A stretch of 64,000 bases of DNA, from the NCBI RefSeq assembly GCF_030409305.1, contig NZ_JAUFPQ010000031.1, positions 76,570 to 140,569 of the forward strand, read 5' to 3'. The notes beneath the pieces are model-generated. The model was not told where the DNA came from and did no database searches. It saw nothing but the letters and a program-made list of their open reading frames with translations. Numbering within the stretch: position 1 is the stretch's first letter; each line of letters opens with the position of its first letter. Shown here piece after piece: positions 18,298 through 26,810 of the stretch. Both the position numbers and the translations under genes were made by a program. The DNA is from Halomonas maura (GTDB lineage: Bacteria > Pseudomonadota > Gammaproteobacteria > Pseudomonadales > Halomonadaceae).

Positions 18298-18954
18298 ATG
18301 AACCAGACACCACGCGCACCGGCGCCACTGACGGACCTGGGCGGCCGCTCCGTGCTCTTCGTGATGGCGGCGGATGCCGAATACGGCCCGCACCTCAGGG
18401 AACGTTTCACCCCCTTCATGACCGGCGTGGGGCCGGTCGAGGCGGCGGTCGAGCTCACCGCCGCGCTGGCCGAGCTGGAGGCGCGCGGGCGCCTGCCGGA
18501 CCTGGTGGTGTCGCTGGGCTCGGCGGGCAGCCGACATCTCGAGCAGACCGAGGTCTATCAGGCCACCTCGGTCGCCTACCGCGACATGGACGCCTCGCCG
18601 CTGGGCTTCGAGAAGGGCGCCACGCCCTTTCTCGACCTGCCGGCGATCCTTCCGCTGCCGCTGCGCATTCCCGGCATTCGCGAGGCGTCGCTGTCGACCG
18701 GCGCCAATATCGTCTCGGGCGCGGCCTATGCCGCCATCGCCGCCGACATGGTGGACATGGAGAGCTATGCCTGCCTGCGCGCCTGCACGCGCTTCGACGT
18801 ACCGCTGGTCGTGCTGCGCGGCATCTCGGACGGCAAGGCGGAACTGCACCACGTCGATGACTGGACGGAATATCTCCATGTCATCGACGAGAAGCTGGCC
18901 GCCGCCGTCGACCGCCTCGGCGAGGCGATCGGCCAGGGCCTGTTGCAGCGCTGA
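18298..18954 (+). CDS. 5'-methylthioadenosine/S-adenosylhomocysteine nucleosidase
   Basis: A 218-aa member of the purine nucleoside phosphorylase superfamily. LVVSLGSAGS near residue 73 is the phosphorylase Gly-rich strand, ADMVDMESYACLRAC near 143 is the Glu-containing substrate motif, and VVLRGISDGKAEL near 163 holds the catalytic Asp. This fits an MTA/SAH nucleosidase, which cleaves adenine from methylthioadenosine and S-adenosylhomocysteine for methionine recycling. A GGAG ribosome site lies ahead of 18298. A second, broken copy of its last 40 codons occurs at 26101-26220. Confidence 0.85.
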   Translation: MNQTPRAPAPLTDLGGRSVLFVMAADAEYGPHLRERFTPFMTGVGPVEAAVELTAALAELEARGRLPDLVVSLGSAGSRHLEQTEVYQATSVAYRDMDASPLGFEKGATPFLDLPAILPLPLRIPGIREASLSTGANIVSGAAYAAIAADMVDMESYACLRACTRFDVPLVVLRGISDGKAELHHVDDWTEYLHVIDEKLAAAVDRLGEAIGQGLLQR

Positions 18955-19090
18955 GGCGCCGGGGCATGGCAGGCCCGTGGCCGGTGTGGGGCAGCGCGCC
19001 GCGCGGCGGCATGCCGTGGCCTTGCCCACCACCGGTGAAGGTGTCATCGTCCCCGGACCCCCTACGCCGCTGACGACAAGGAGCCCCACC

Positions 19091-19423
19091 ATGTTCATCG
19101 CCATGAACCGTTTCCGGGTCAATCCCGAGAGAGTCGAGGAATTCGAGCAGATCTGGCTGGAGCGCGAGACGCACCTGCAGGGCCTGCCCGGCTTCGTCGA
19201 GTTCCATATGCTGCGCGGTCCCGAGGAAGAGGATCACGTCCTCTACGCCTCCCATACCGTCTGGCGCTCGCGCGAGGACTTCGAGGCCTGGACGCACTCC
19301 GAGGCGTTCCGCGCCGCCCACGCCAATGCCGGCCAGAGCCGTCGCGAGGGACTGTACCTGGGCCCGCCCAAGTTCGAGGGCTTCGAGGTCATCCAGACCG
19401 TCGGTGACGCCAGCGACGGCTGA
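19091..19423 (+). CDS. Antibiotic-biosynthesis-monooxygenase/IsdG-like protein
   Basis: A 110-aa ABM-fold protein. The Asn in IAMNRFRV, the Trp in HTVWRSREDFEAW and the His in FRAAHAN match the Asn-Trp-His set of IsdG-type heme-degrading monooxygenases, so it may release iron from heme. The ATG at 19091 follows AAGGAGCCCCACC, and 110 aa is the normal length. It lies ~135 bp downstream of the nucleosidase gene on the same strand. Activity on heme is a family inference. Confidence 0.8.
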   Translation: MFIAMNRFRVNPERVEEFEQIWLERETHLQGLPGFVEFHMLRGPEEEDHVLYASHTVWRSREDFEAWTHSEAFRAAHANAGQSRREGLYLGPPKFEGFEVIQTVGDASDG

Positions 19424-19570
19424 TCGTGCCCCCGCCCGCCTGGCGCCGGTGATGCCGCCGTACCACCCGCCCCGCTGCCAGGGAGAAGTGCGGCACGCTC
19501 GAGGTGTCGCCGACGCGCCGACCTTCTAGGCTGGAAAGAACCTTTCCGGCATAGAGCTCAAGGAGGCGCC

Positions 19571-20566
19571 ATGCCCGCCACCCGCACGACCTCGCCCGCC
19601 CTGGAGCGGGCCCACCTGGTGTGGGATCTGCTCATCATCGTGCTGGTGATCGCCAACCTGGCCCTGCTGCTGTTCGACAGCCTGTTCCTGCTGCCCCCAC
19701 TGAACGCCGCCTTCGAGGCCGTCGCCCCCGGCCTGCACGCCGCCTACGACCGGCACATCCATGCCAACTTCATCACCATCGACCTGATGTTCGTGGCCAT
19801 CTTCCTGCTCGACGTGCTGCTGGGCTGGGCGGTGGCCATCGCCGAGCGGCACTACCACCGCTGGTTCTTCTACCCCTTCGTGCACTGGTACGACGTGCTC
19901 GGCTGCATCCCGCTGGGCGGCTTCCGGCTGCTGCGCATCCTGCGCGTCATCTCGCTGCTGCACCGCCTGCAGCGCATGGGCCTGATCGACGTGCGCCGCT
20001 GGCGCCTCTACGCCGTGGTCGCCAAGTACTACGACATCCTGCTGGAGGAGCTCACCGACCGCATCGCCATCCGCATGCTCGACAACGTCCAGCAGGAGAT
20101 CCGCGCCGGCGACGGGCTGTCCACCCCGGTGATCGAACGGGTGGTGCGGCCCCGCAAGGAGGCGCTGATCCGCGAGATCAGCCAGCGGCTGGAGGCCATG
20201 GCGGGCGACGCCTATGCCCGCAACCGCGACGACACCCTGCGCTACGTGCGTGGGCTGGTCGGCCGCACCCTGGCGGAGAGCCCGGAGCTCAAGCGCCTCG
20301 GGCGCCTGCCGCTGGGCAGCCAGCTGGCCCGGGGGCTCGAGGCCTCGCTCTCCGACCTGGCCTGCCACCTGGTCGACGAGGCCCTGGCGGGGCTGAAGTC
20401 GGCGGAGTTCTCCGCGCTGGTGGAGCACCTTGCCGAGAGCGGCTTCGATGCCTGGCTGCGCACCGATGCCCACACCGAACAGATCACCGAGCAGGTGCTG
20501 GTGGACATGCTGGAGCTGCTCAAGGAGCAGATCGCGGTCAAGGGCTGGCAGCACAAGTACCAATGA
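19571..20566 (+). CDS. Voltage-sensor-like membrane protein without a pore domain
   Basis: A 331-aa protein with an N-terminal membrane part and a long soluble tail. Hydrophobic segments at about 17-40 (S1-like), 67-90 (S2-like, with Asp71 and Asp81) and 99-113 (S3-like, with Asp108) precede GGFRLLRILRVISLLHRLQR, where Arg119, Arg122, Arg125 and Arg132 recur roughly every third residue like an S4 voltage sensor. No S5-pore-S6 follows; residues 140-331 are helical and charged. The family is usually annotated as ion transporter. The start at 19571 has an AAGGAGG ribosome site. Voltage sensing is inferred from the pattern only. Confidence 0.65.
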   Translation: MPATRTTSPALERAHLVWDLLIIVLVIANLALLLFDSLFLLPPLNAAFEAVAPGLHAAYDRHIHANFITIDLMFVAIFLLDVLLGWAVAIAERHYHRWFFYPFVHWYDVLGCIPLGGFRLLRILRVISLLHRLQRMGLIDVRRWRLYAVVAKYYDILLEELTDRIAIRMLDNVQQEIRAGDGLSTPVIERVVRPRKEALIREISQRLEAMAGDAYARNRDDTLRYVRGLVGRTLAESPELKRLGRLPLGSQLARGLEASLSDLACHLVDEALAGLKSAEFSALVEHLAESGFDAWLRTDAHTEQITEQVLVDMLELLKEQIAVKGWQHKYQ

Positions 20567-20591
20567 GCCCACCGCCGGCGCGAAGAGCGAA

Positions 20592-20632
20592 GTCGGGGGA
20601 CAGACCCGGCTTCACCGGAAGCTGCCCCCGAC
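20592..20632. repeat. GGGGACAG-type palindrome
   Basis: GTCGGGGGACAG (20592-20603) pairs with CTGCCCCCGAC (20622-20632) with one bulged base; the centre contains CCGG repeats. It shares the GGGGGACAGACC core with the element inside recB and lies in the gap between two convergent genes, where it may also act as a terminator. Confidence 0.75.
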
Positions 20633-20668
20633 GATTTCCCCAGGTCCCGGCTAGCGCCGCGGCCGCCC

Positions 20669-21955
20669 TTATGAGCTGACCGCGGGCTTTTCCGATGCGT
20701 CCTCGACGGGCTCCGGCAGCGGCTCGCCCTGCTCGTTCTGGAGCTGGTGGTCGTAGGCCGCCTGCAGGCCGGCGTCCTCCTCGGCTTCCTCCGCGGCCCC
20801 ATGCTCGATGTGGCCCGGATAGAGGGGCGACAGGATGGCCGCCAGGATGCCGAGCGCGGCGAACATGGCGAACGCATCGGCGTAGCCGAAGCCATTGACC
20901 AGCCCCCCGACGACCGGCGAGCCGGTCGCCTGGCCGAGCGATACCGCCATGAAGGGCAGTACCGGCCCCATCGACAGCCGGCCCGGCAACAGGCGGATAC
21001 CGGTCATCAGGTAGAGCCCCGTCAGGCTCATGTAGGCCAGGCCAAAGACCAGCGCGGAAAAGGCCGCCAGCACCGTCTGGCCGGGGCTGGCCGCGAGCAA
21101 TGCCAGGCTCGCCGACAGCATCATCAGCATCAGGGAATGCGTGATGGGCGGGTTGTTGCGATCGGCCAGGTCGGCCACCACCGCGCCGCCGAGGCCGGCG
21201 ATGCCCACCGCGAGCCATAGCCAGCCGGTGGCGCCGGCCGGCAGGCCGCCGAGGGTGACCACCAGGTCGGGCGCGAAGATCCAGTACGCGGAGGAGACGA
21301 AGCCCATCACGTAGGCAAACAGCGAGAGCCTGACGAGACGCGACCACGGCAGTTCGCCGAGCGGGGGCGGCGGCGCGGCGTTCGCCGGCGTGATCCGCGA
21401 GACCGAGGGCAGGAAGAGCCAAGCGGCGATCACGCCGAGGCCCGCCAGGACGGCGAAGGAGAGGTACGCGAAGCGCCAGGCGCCGACCAGGAACAGCACC
21501 GTCGGCACGGCGACGATCACGCCGATGCTGGTGCCCGCGTTCATCACCGAGCTGACGCGGCCGTGCAGCGAGCGTTTCACCATCGCCTGCATGGCCGCCG
21601 TGAGCGCCGGCATCATCAGGCCGGTGCAGATGCCGCAGGCGAACACCCCGGCGCCGAGCATCAGCGCGTCGCCGGCCTGACTGATCAGCGCCAGACCGCC
21701 GACGCCGAACAGACCGGATAGCATCGCCGCGTTGCGGGCACCGAGATGGTCGGCGGTGAAGGGCGCGATCACCGTGGCCAGCAGGAAGCTGATCAGCGGC
21801 AGCGCGCCGATGATGCCGATCACGTCCGGCGTGAGTGCCAGCTCGTCGCGGATCGGGGGCACGAACAGCCCGAAGGCGAAGCGTGCGAGCCCGAAACTGA
21901 TCGCGACCAGCGCTGCCCCGAAGATCGCGAACCCTGTGCTCGAAAGAGACTTCAT
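20669..21955 (-). CDS. MFS transporter (YbfB/CynX-type)
   Basis: A 428-aa protein with about 12 hydrophobic segments. The opening AISFGLARFAFGLFVPPIRDEL is typical of the YbfB-like branch of major facilitator permeases, and TADHLGARNAAMLSG is the loop 2-3 motif. The ATG at 21955 is preceded by GGAGGTGCC; a longer upstream frame lacks support. The C terminus (~35 residues) is acidic and cytoplasmic. It is divergent from the MocR-type regulator, which may control it. Substrate unknown. Confidence 0.85.
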   Translation of the reverse strand: MKSLSSTGFAIFGAALVAISFGLARFAFGLFVPPIRDELALTPDVIGIIGALPLISFLLATVIAPFTADHLGARNAAMLSGLFGVGGLALISQAGDALMLGAGVFACGICTGLMMPALTAAMQAMVKRSLHGRVSSVMNAGTSIGVIVAVPTVLFLVGAWRFAYLSFAVLAGLGVIAAWLFLPSVSRITPANAAPPPPLGELPWSRLVRLSLFAYVMGFVSSAYWIFAPDLVVTLGGLPAGATGWLWLAVGIAGLGGAVVADLADRNNPPITHSLMLMMLSASLALLAASPGQTVLAAFSALVFGLAYMSLTGLYLMTGIRLLPGRLSMGPVLPFMAVSLGQATGSPVVGGLVNGFGYADAFAMFAALGILAAILSPLYPGHIEHGAAEEAEEDAGLQAAYDHQLQNEQGEPLPEPVEDASEKPAVSS

Positions 21956-22538
21956 GGCACCTCCGCCAGACAAGCATCGACGATTCCGAGCCATTCCGCT
22001 GCCATGCGACGCCACGGCTGCTCGATGGCCGCCCGTTGCTGCTCGATATCGCTAGTGTTCTGGATCACCCTCTGCCCCGCCGACACGGTATCGGGGTCAC
22101 GGCCTATCCGACCTCGGCATGAGCCAACGATAGTTCGCCCTGGGCATTCTGTCGTCTGCCAGGTGATCGGCGAGCCGCCCTCCCCCGAGGGTGGCGTGCG
22201 GGAGTGCCGGGGCCGATGCGCGATTCGAGCAGGAGCAGGAGGTCGATCGGCTCGAGGCGACAGGCGAGGAAATCCGCCAGAGGCTCGACGAGCTCAGTGC
22301 GCCCCCATGGAAGCCCCGCGCCTCGTCGAAGGCTTCCGCTGCCGTGTTCGCCGTGATGGAATTACCCCCTCCTTGATCTTTTTTCCTTCACCCAGGCTGC
22401 TGACTCCATGGCGTATTCGAGCAAGGCACCGTTCGCCTCCTTCCCGCCACTCTGGAAGGGGGCGCTTTCCCGAAGCGACCGTGGCCGGTTGATGGACTCG
22501 GCGCGCGAGCCGGTGATGCGGCCAGGGTCGGGCGGCCG
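21956..22538. other. Spacer between MFS and MocR genes, holding a gene remnant
   Basis: About 580 bases. It holds the decayed coiled-coil fragment at 22182-22300 and no intact gene. The part at 22390-22538 resembles coding DNA in composition but shows no recognisable domain. Promoters for the divergent MFS and MocR genes should lie here. Confidence 0.4.
22182..22300 (+). pseudogene. Remnant of a coiled-coil gene (echo of the 33195 gene)
   Basis: Read in one frame it gives GADARFEQEQE, DRLEATGEEIRQRLDEL, closely matching GAEADARIKQEQDQE, NQLEAKRDDMRQKLDEL of the intact gene at 33195-33488. No start codon with a ribosome site precedes it and the frame departs from the match afterwards. The bases just before it (22182-22214) also resemble 33055-33087, upstream of the intact gene. 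Confidence 0.65.
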
Positions 22539-23948
22539 ATGAAACGCTACGAACGCTTCGCCGCCGAGATCGCCGAGCTGATCCGCGATGGCGTGCTGGC
22601 TCCAGGCGAGCGGGTGCCCTCGGTGCGCCAGGCGAGCCGCGAGTACGGCATCAGCCCGTCCACCGTCTTCCAGGCCTATTACCTGCTGGAGGACCGCGGG
22701 CTGATCGTGGCGAAGTCGCGCTCCGGCTATTACGTGCGCGAACAGGCCCGGCGCGTGCTGCACGAACCGAGAATGACGCCACGCCGGCAGGATACCGCCG
22801 ACGTCTCGGTCAGCGAGCTGGTGTTCTCGGTGCTCGATTCGCTTCAGGACCCCCAGACCGTGCCGTTCGGCTCCGCCTTCCCCAGCCCCGAGCTCTTCCC
22901 GCTCGCGCGCCTGGCCCGCAGCATGGCCAAGGCGCTGCGCGGAATGTCCGGCGACGACGTGCTCAAGGACATGACGGCGGGCGACCCCGACCTGCGCCGC
23001 CAGATCGTGCTGCGCTACACGCTGAAGGGCATGCCACTGCCGCCCGACGAACTGGTCATCACCAACGGCGCCATGGAGGCGCTGAACCTCGGGCTGCAAT
23101 GCGCCACCTCGCCCGGCGATCTGGTCGCCATCGAATCCCCCGCCTTCTATGCCAGCCTGCAGGTGCTGGAGCGCCTGAAGCTCAAGGCCGTGGAGATCCC
23201 CGTGCATCCCCGCGAGGGCATCGATCTCGCGGTGCTGGCGGACAGCCTGGCCAGGATGCCGATCAAGGCCTGCTGGTTCATGAGCCACCTGCAGAACCCG
23301 CTGGGTGCCAGTCTCGACCAGGACAAGAAGCGCGCGCTCTACGCGCTGATCAAGCGATACCAGGTGCCGCTGATCGAGGACGACGCCTATGCGGAGCTGC
23401 ACTTCGGCACCACGCCGCCCAGGCCGGTCAAGCAGTTCGACGACGAGGGCCTGGTCATTCACTGCGGCTCCTTCTCGAAGTGCCTGGCGCCGGGCTATCG
23501 GGTCGGCTGGGTGGCGGGCGGCCGCTACGCGGAACGGATCTCGCGGCTCAAGCTGATGACGACCATCTCGCCCTCGCTGCCGGCCCAGGCCGCCATCGCC
23601 GACTACCTCCAGCACGGCGGCTACGACCGCCACCTTCGCCGGCTGCGCCATGCCCTGGAGACCCAGCAGGGGCAGATGCTGGCCGCGGCCGCACGCTGCT
23701 TTCCCGCCGAGACGCTCGCCACGCGCCCCGCCGGCGGCTACTTCCTGTGGTTCGAGTTTCCCGAGCGGGTGGATGCCCTGCGCCTGTTCCGCATGGCGCT
23801 GGAGCAAGGCATCAGCGTCGCGCCGGGCCCCATCTTCTCCGCGACCCGCGGCTTTCGCCACTGCCTGCGCCTGAGCTACGGCCACCCCTGGACGCCGCGC
23901 AGCGAAGCGGCCATGGAGCGACTAGGCGAGTTGCTCGACGCCTTCTGA
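22539..23948 (+). CDS. MocR-type PLP-dependent transcriptional regulator
   Basis: A 469-aa fusion of an N-terminal GntR winged helix (LIRDGVLAPGERVPSVRQAS, then GISPSTVFQAYYLLEDRGLI) and a C-terminal aminotransferase fold I domain. The PLP lysine is in CGSFSKCLAPGYRVGW, and WFMSHLQNPLG and EDDAYAELHF are cofactor contacts. MocR proteins act as transcription factors using PLP-bound amino acids or amines as effectors. It is divergent from the MFS gene. The ribosome site is weak. Its 3' end overlaps the convergent membrane-protein gene by 27 bp. Confidence 0.92.
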   Translation: MKRYERFAAEIAELIRDGVLAPGERVPSVRQASREYGISPSTVFQAYYLLEDRGLIVAKSRSGYYVREQARRVLHEPRMTPRRQDTADVSVSELVFSVLDSLQDPQTVPFGSAFPSPELFPLARLARSMAKALRGMSGDDVLKDMTAGDPDLRRQIVLRYTLKGMPLPPDELVITNGAMEALNLGLQCATSPGDLVAIESPAFYASLQVLERLKLKAVEIPVHPREGIDLAVLADSLARMPIKACWFMSHLQNPLGASLDQDKKRALYALIKRYQVPLIEDDAYAELHFGTTPPRPVKQFDDEGLVIHCGSFSKCLAPGYRVGWVAGGRYAERISRLKLMTTISPSLPAQAAIADYLQHGGYDRHLRRLRHALETQQGQMLAAAARCFPAETLATRPAGGYFLWFEFPERVDALRLFRMALEQGISVAPGPIFSATRGFRHCLRLSYGHPWTPRSEAAMERLGELLDAF

Positions 23949-24566
23949 GCCGTTCACGCGCCGGTTCAGCCGGCCGATCTGCTGGATATCGTGCAGGTAG
24001 AGGTCCAGCTTCGAGGCCCCGTAGGCCAGCAGCGCCGACGCATAGACCAGTGCCGTCAGCACGAAAACGCTGTTGGCCCAGGCCAGCGAGGGAGCCGCCA
24101 CCGGATAGGCCGCCGTGAAGATGCTCGCCGCGCCCCAGAACAGCGCCAGAAGGCTGCTGGCCATGACGATCATCAACACCGGCCCCCGCCGGTAGCGGGC
24201 CGGCGGGCGGGTCTTCCAGAACGGCAGGTGCGCGATCCTCAGCTCGCCGTTCGTCTTGATCCGCCGCTTGCGGCGCAGCAACGGCTCCGCGAAGGCCTTC
24301 TGCCTGCCGGATGCGACTGCCGCCAGCACCAGGCGCGCCTCGACGCCGCTACCGAAGATGCGCCGCACCGCCTGCACGAAGCCCGCTGACGGCTCGCCGT
24401 CGGCACACCCCCGAGCCTCGTCGGCCAACGCCTTCAGAGCCTGGTTGACCCGCTCCGGACGCTCCTCCTCGTCCTCGAAGTTGATCGCGTAGTGCACGCT
24501 GTACACCTGATAGAGCGCGAGCGTCACACCGACGAAGATCAGGAAAAACGCAACGTATATCACCAT
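23922..24566 (-). CDS. Membrane protein of unknown function
   Basis: A 214-aa protein with an N-terminal hydrophobic segment (residues ~2-22, VIYVAFFLIFVGVTLALYQV), a soluble middle part rich in Arg and Lys, and two further hydrophobic segments at about 133-155 and 165-183. No family was recognised. The ATG at 24566 is preferred over a GTG three codons upstream, which would lie directly against the ribosome site. It converges on and overlaps the MocR gene by 27 bp. Confidence 0.6.
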   Translation of the reverse strand: MVIYVAFFLIFVGVTLALYQVYSVHYAINFEDEEERPERVNQALKALADEARGCADGEPSAGFVQAVRRIFGSGVEARLVLAAVASGRQKAFAEPLLRRKRRIKTNGELRIAHLPFWKTRPPARYRRGPVLMIVMASSLLALFWGAASIFTAAYPVAAPSLAWANSVFVLTALVYASALLAYGASKLDLYLHDIQQIGRLNRRVNGSEGVEQLA

Positions 24567-24949
24567 GACAACCACTCTCCACCCTGAAAGTTCGGCCCAT
24601 CATCATGGGCATATTCGGCCCGCTTCGCCCTGCCCCTCTCGTCGGCCCATCGCCTCGCACGAGACGACAAGCCGGGCATGCCTGCGATGCGGCCAAGGTG
24701 ACAGATAGGCCGAGACCATAACAGGGTCAGAAAGCCGCAAAAAAAGCGTATCAGTCTTGGCAGGAGGGCTCGGTGTCAGGCTGTCAGGGCAGGAAATGGA
24801 ATCAACCCAGCAGAACCTCGCCCTTTAGCGACTCTCGAAGAACCGGGTCATGAAGAGAGCTTGGGTAAACTCGCTGGTAGCCTCCGTCCCCATCGCTTTT
24901 GAGTGCATATTCGTATTTCATAGCATCCTTGCCCGATTCACGTAACCGA
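24567..24949. other. Intergenic region without a recognised feature
   Basis: About 380 bases upstream of the membrane-protein gene and downstream of the DUF1801 gene. It is less GC-rich than its neighbours around 24720-24930. I see no coding frame with a start site, no repeat and no clear terminator. Confidence 0.4.
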
Positions 24950-25348
24950 TCATCCCTGCCTGCCAGCCATGTTGAGCGCTACGGCGGCGCGTATGAGCCC
25001 TTCGAAGGCCGGCTCGTCGATGCGGTCGCCCTGGTGGATATCGATGGCACGGCGCACCTTGCCGTCCAGGCTGGCATTGAACAACCCGGCGGGGTCCTCC
25101 AGCGAGGCGCCCTTGGCGAAGGTGAGCTTCACGTGGTGCTGGTAGGATTCCCCCGTGCAGACGATGCCGTCGTGAGTCCAGGTGGGCGTGCCTCTCCACT
25201 TCCACTCTTCCGTGATCCCGGGATCGGCGGCCTTGATGAGTTCACGGACTCGACGCAGCATCTCCCCGCGCCAGTCGCCGAGCTCCTCGATCCGCTGGTC
25301 GATCCGTGCCGAGGGTGACGTCTCGTCTGCCTTGCCTGCCTGTGTCAT
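24950..25348 (-). CDS. DUF1801-family protein
   Basis: A 132-aa protein with the DUF1801/YdhG-like pattern: MLRRVRELIKAADPGITEEW, then WKWRGTPTWTHDGIVCTG, VKLTFAKGASLEDPAGLFN, and the end SLDGKVRRAIDIHQGDRIDE. Members are small cytoplasmic proteins related to Fe-chaperone frataxin by fold; their role is not established. The ATG at 25348 follows GGGAGGCAGGTG; a GTG one codon upstream is less likely. Confidence 0.8.
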   Translation of the reverse strand: MTQAGKADETSPSARIDQRIEELGDWRGEMLRRVRELIKAADPGITEEWKWRGTPTWTHDGIVCTGESYQHHVKLTFAKGASLEDPAGLFNASLDGKVRRAIDIHQGDRIDEPAFEGLIRAAVALNMAGRQG

Positions 25349-25485
25349 CACCTGCCTCCCTGTGGACCCGCGCGATCCTCGCGATCCTCGCCATCACATG
25401 AGACGTTAACTGGCCTCTTGGTGACACGGCTGCGACAGCGCACCGCTTGGAAACTGAACATTGTCCGCGTCCCGGCTGGACGCGC

Positions 25486-25836
25486 TCACTCGTGCTGCAG
25501 GATATTGACCAGCTTGCCGAACGGGTCGCGGACGTAGAAGCGCCGCACGCCCCAGGGCTCGCTGACGGGGCCGTATTCGATGGGAATGTCCGCCTCCTCG
25601 AAGCGCGCCAGCGCCGCCTCGAGATCGTCGACCTCGATGGAGAAGTCGGGCACTGGCGTCCCCGAGCCGCCCTCCGAAGCGAAGCTCACCTGGACCCGCA
25701 TCCGCTCGTCCGAGCCGTAGGTGCGAAACCAGCCGTGATCCATGAGCCGCTCCAGGCCCAGGAGGCCCCCGTAGAAGGCCTCCGCCTTGTCGAGATCCTC
25801 CGTGGCCGTATTGGCCATGATGCGCTTGACCTTCAT
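25486..25836 (-). CDS. VOC-family (glyoxalase-like) protein
   Basis: A 116-aa vicinal oxygen chelate protein with paired beta-alpha-beta-beta-beta modules: ATEDLDKAEAFYGGLLGLER in the first and DDLEAALARFEEADIPIEYG, WGVRRFYVRDPFGKLVNIL in the second. It resembles the bleomycin-resistance/glyoxalase group. The ATG at 25836 has a GAGGTGACGG ribosome site. Substrate cannot be inferred. Confidence 0.85.
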   Translation of the reverse strand: MKVKRIMANTATEDLDKAEAFYGGLLGLERLMDHGWFRTYGSDERMRVQVSFASEGGSGTPVPDFSIEVDDLEAALARFEEADIPIEYGPVSEPWGVRRFYVRDPFGKLVNILQHE

Positions 25837-26087
25837 CCGTCACCTCGGCTGCTGTGTCCCTGGCGGGGTCGAGCATCGCACCCTCCCTGCCGCGTTCGCC
25901 GGTCGGATGCGCGCTACTCCCTCAGCCAGACTAGACGGCGATAGCGAGGCTGTCAGGCGACTCGCTATCGGCGCGGCGTCCCGGGAGCAGGCCGGGCTCG
26001 GCTTCGTCGCACTTGCGCTTCCTGGCTGTCTGGCTACTTTCCCATGAGAACGGCCATGGGCTGCGAGGGGAGCGCAGGATGCGTGCA
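25837..26087. other. Intergenic region ahead of the nucleosidase remnant
   Basis: About 250 GC-rich bases with no frame that matches a known domain. It may be decayed coding DNA belonging to the neighbouring nucleosidase remnant, but no similarity to the intact gene is visible before about 26088. Confidence 0.35.
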
Positions 26088-26220
26088 GCGCATCGCCTGC
26101 CAGGCGAAGCGGCACCACGTCGACGACTGGACGGACTCTCTGCATGGCGTCGACGAGACGCTCGCCTCCGCCGTCGACCGCCTCGGCGAGGCGATCGCCC
26201 AAGGCCCGTTGACGCCCTGA
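26088..26220 (+). pseudogene. Remnant of an MTA/SAH nucleosidase gene (3' end)
   Basis: From about 26101 the frame reads AKRHHVDDWTDSLHGVDETL, ASAVDRLGEAIAQGPL and stops at 26218-26220. The intact gene at 18298-18954 ends AELHHVDDWTEYLHVIDEKL, AAAVDRLGEAIGQGLL. The remainder of the gene is absent. Most differences are single-base, so this is an old duplicate or a second acquired copy. Confidence 0.8.
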
Positions 26221-26344
26221 CCGCTGGCGAGAATGAGCAGAAGGTTGCCGGGTCCGATCAGCCCAGACGGATGCCTCGTTCGACCGGCTCTCGCAGGGGA
26301 TCGCCAGCCCATCGTGGAGCCGCTGGATACCGAGGAGACGCAGC

Positions 26345-26737
26345 ATGGACCGAGTCACCGGCGGTTGCCTTTGCGGCCGCGTTCGCATCCTGGCGTCGGG
26401 ACGCCCCTACCGGGTCGGCCTGTGTCACTGTCTCGACTGCCGCAAGCATCATGGGGCCCTGTTCTACGCGTCCGCGGTGTTTCCCCGGGAGGCGGTGACG
26501 ATCGAAGGCGAGACACGCGACTACGCCGGGCGATTTTTCTGCCCCCGCTGTGGCTCGTCGGTGTTCGCGCGCAGCGAAGACGAGATCGAAGTGCACCTGG
26601 GGTCCCTGGATGCCCCTGATCAACTGATGCCGACCTACGAAAGCTGGGTTAGCCGTCGCGAGTCCTGGCTGCCGCCGTTTCCGCACCTGAGACGCTACGA
26701 GCGCGATCGCGACGTCACGGGGCGCTTCGAGGAGTAG
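26345..26737 (+). CDS. GFA-family (glutathione-dependent formaldehyde-activating-like) protein
   Basis: A 130-aa zinc protein. The GFA cysteine pattern is complete: GGCLCGRVR near residue 7, LCHCLDCRKHHGA near 27, and FFCPRCGSSVFA near 65. The family binds two zinc ions; some members are carbon-sulfur lyases, while formaldehyde activation is disputed. An ACCGAGGAG ribosome site precedes 26345. It stands alone between a pseudogene and the convergent LysE gene. Confidence 0.88.
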   Translation: MDRVTGGCLCGRVRILASGRPYRVGLCHCLDCRKHHGALFYASAVFPREAVTIEGETRDYAGRFFCPRCGSSVFARSEDEIEVHLGSLDAPDQLMPTYESWVSRRESWLPPFPHLRRYERDRDVTGRFEE

Positions 26738-26810
26738 CCGGCAGGCACGCTGCGAAGGCCCTGCCCGCGTCGAGCCGGCGGTGCGAGGCCCCTGGCTTCG
26801 CAAGGTCCCC

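Noticed and set aside
22362..23885. 507-codon open frame antisense to the MocR gene
   Set aside because: It is Arg/Gln/His-rich with no domain; the sense frame has clear GntR and aminotransferase motifs.
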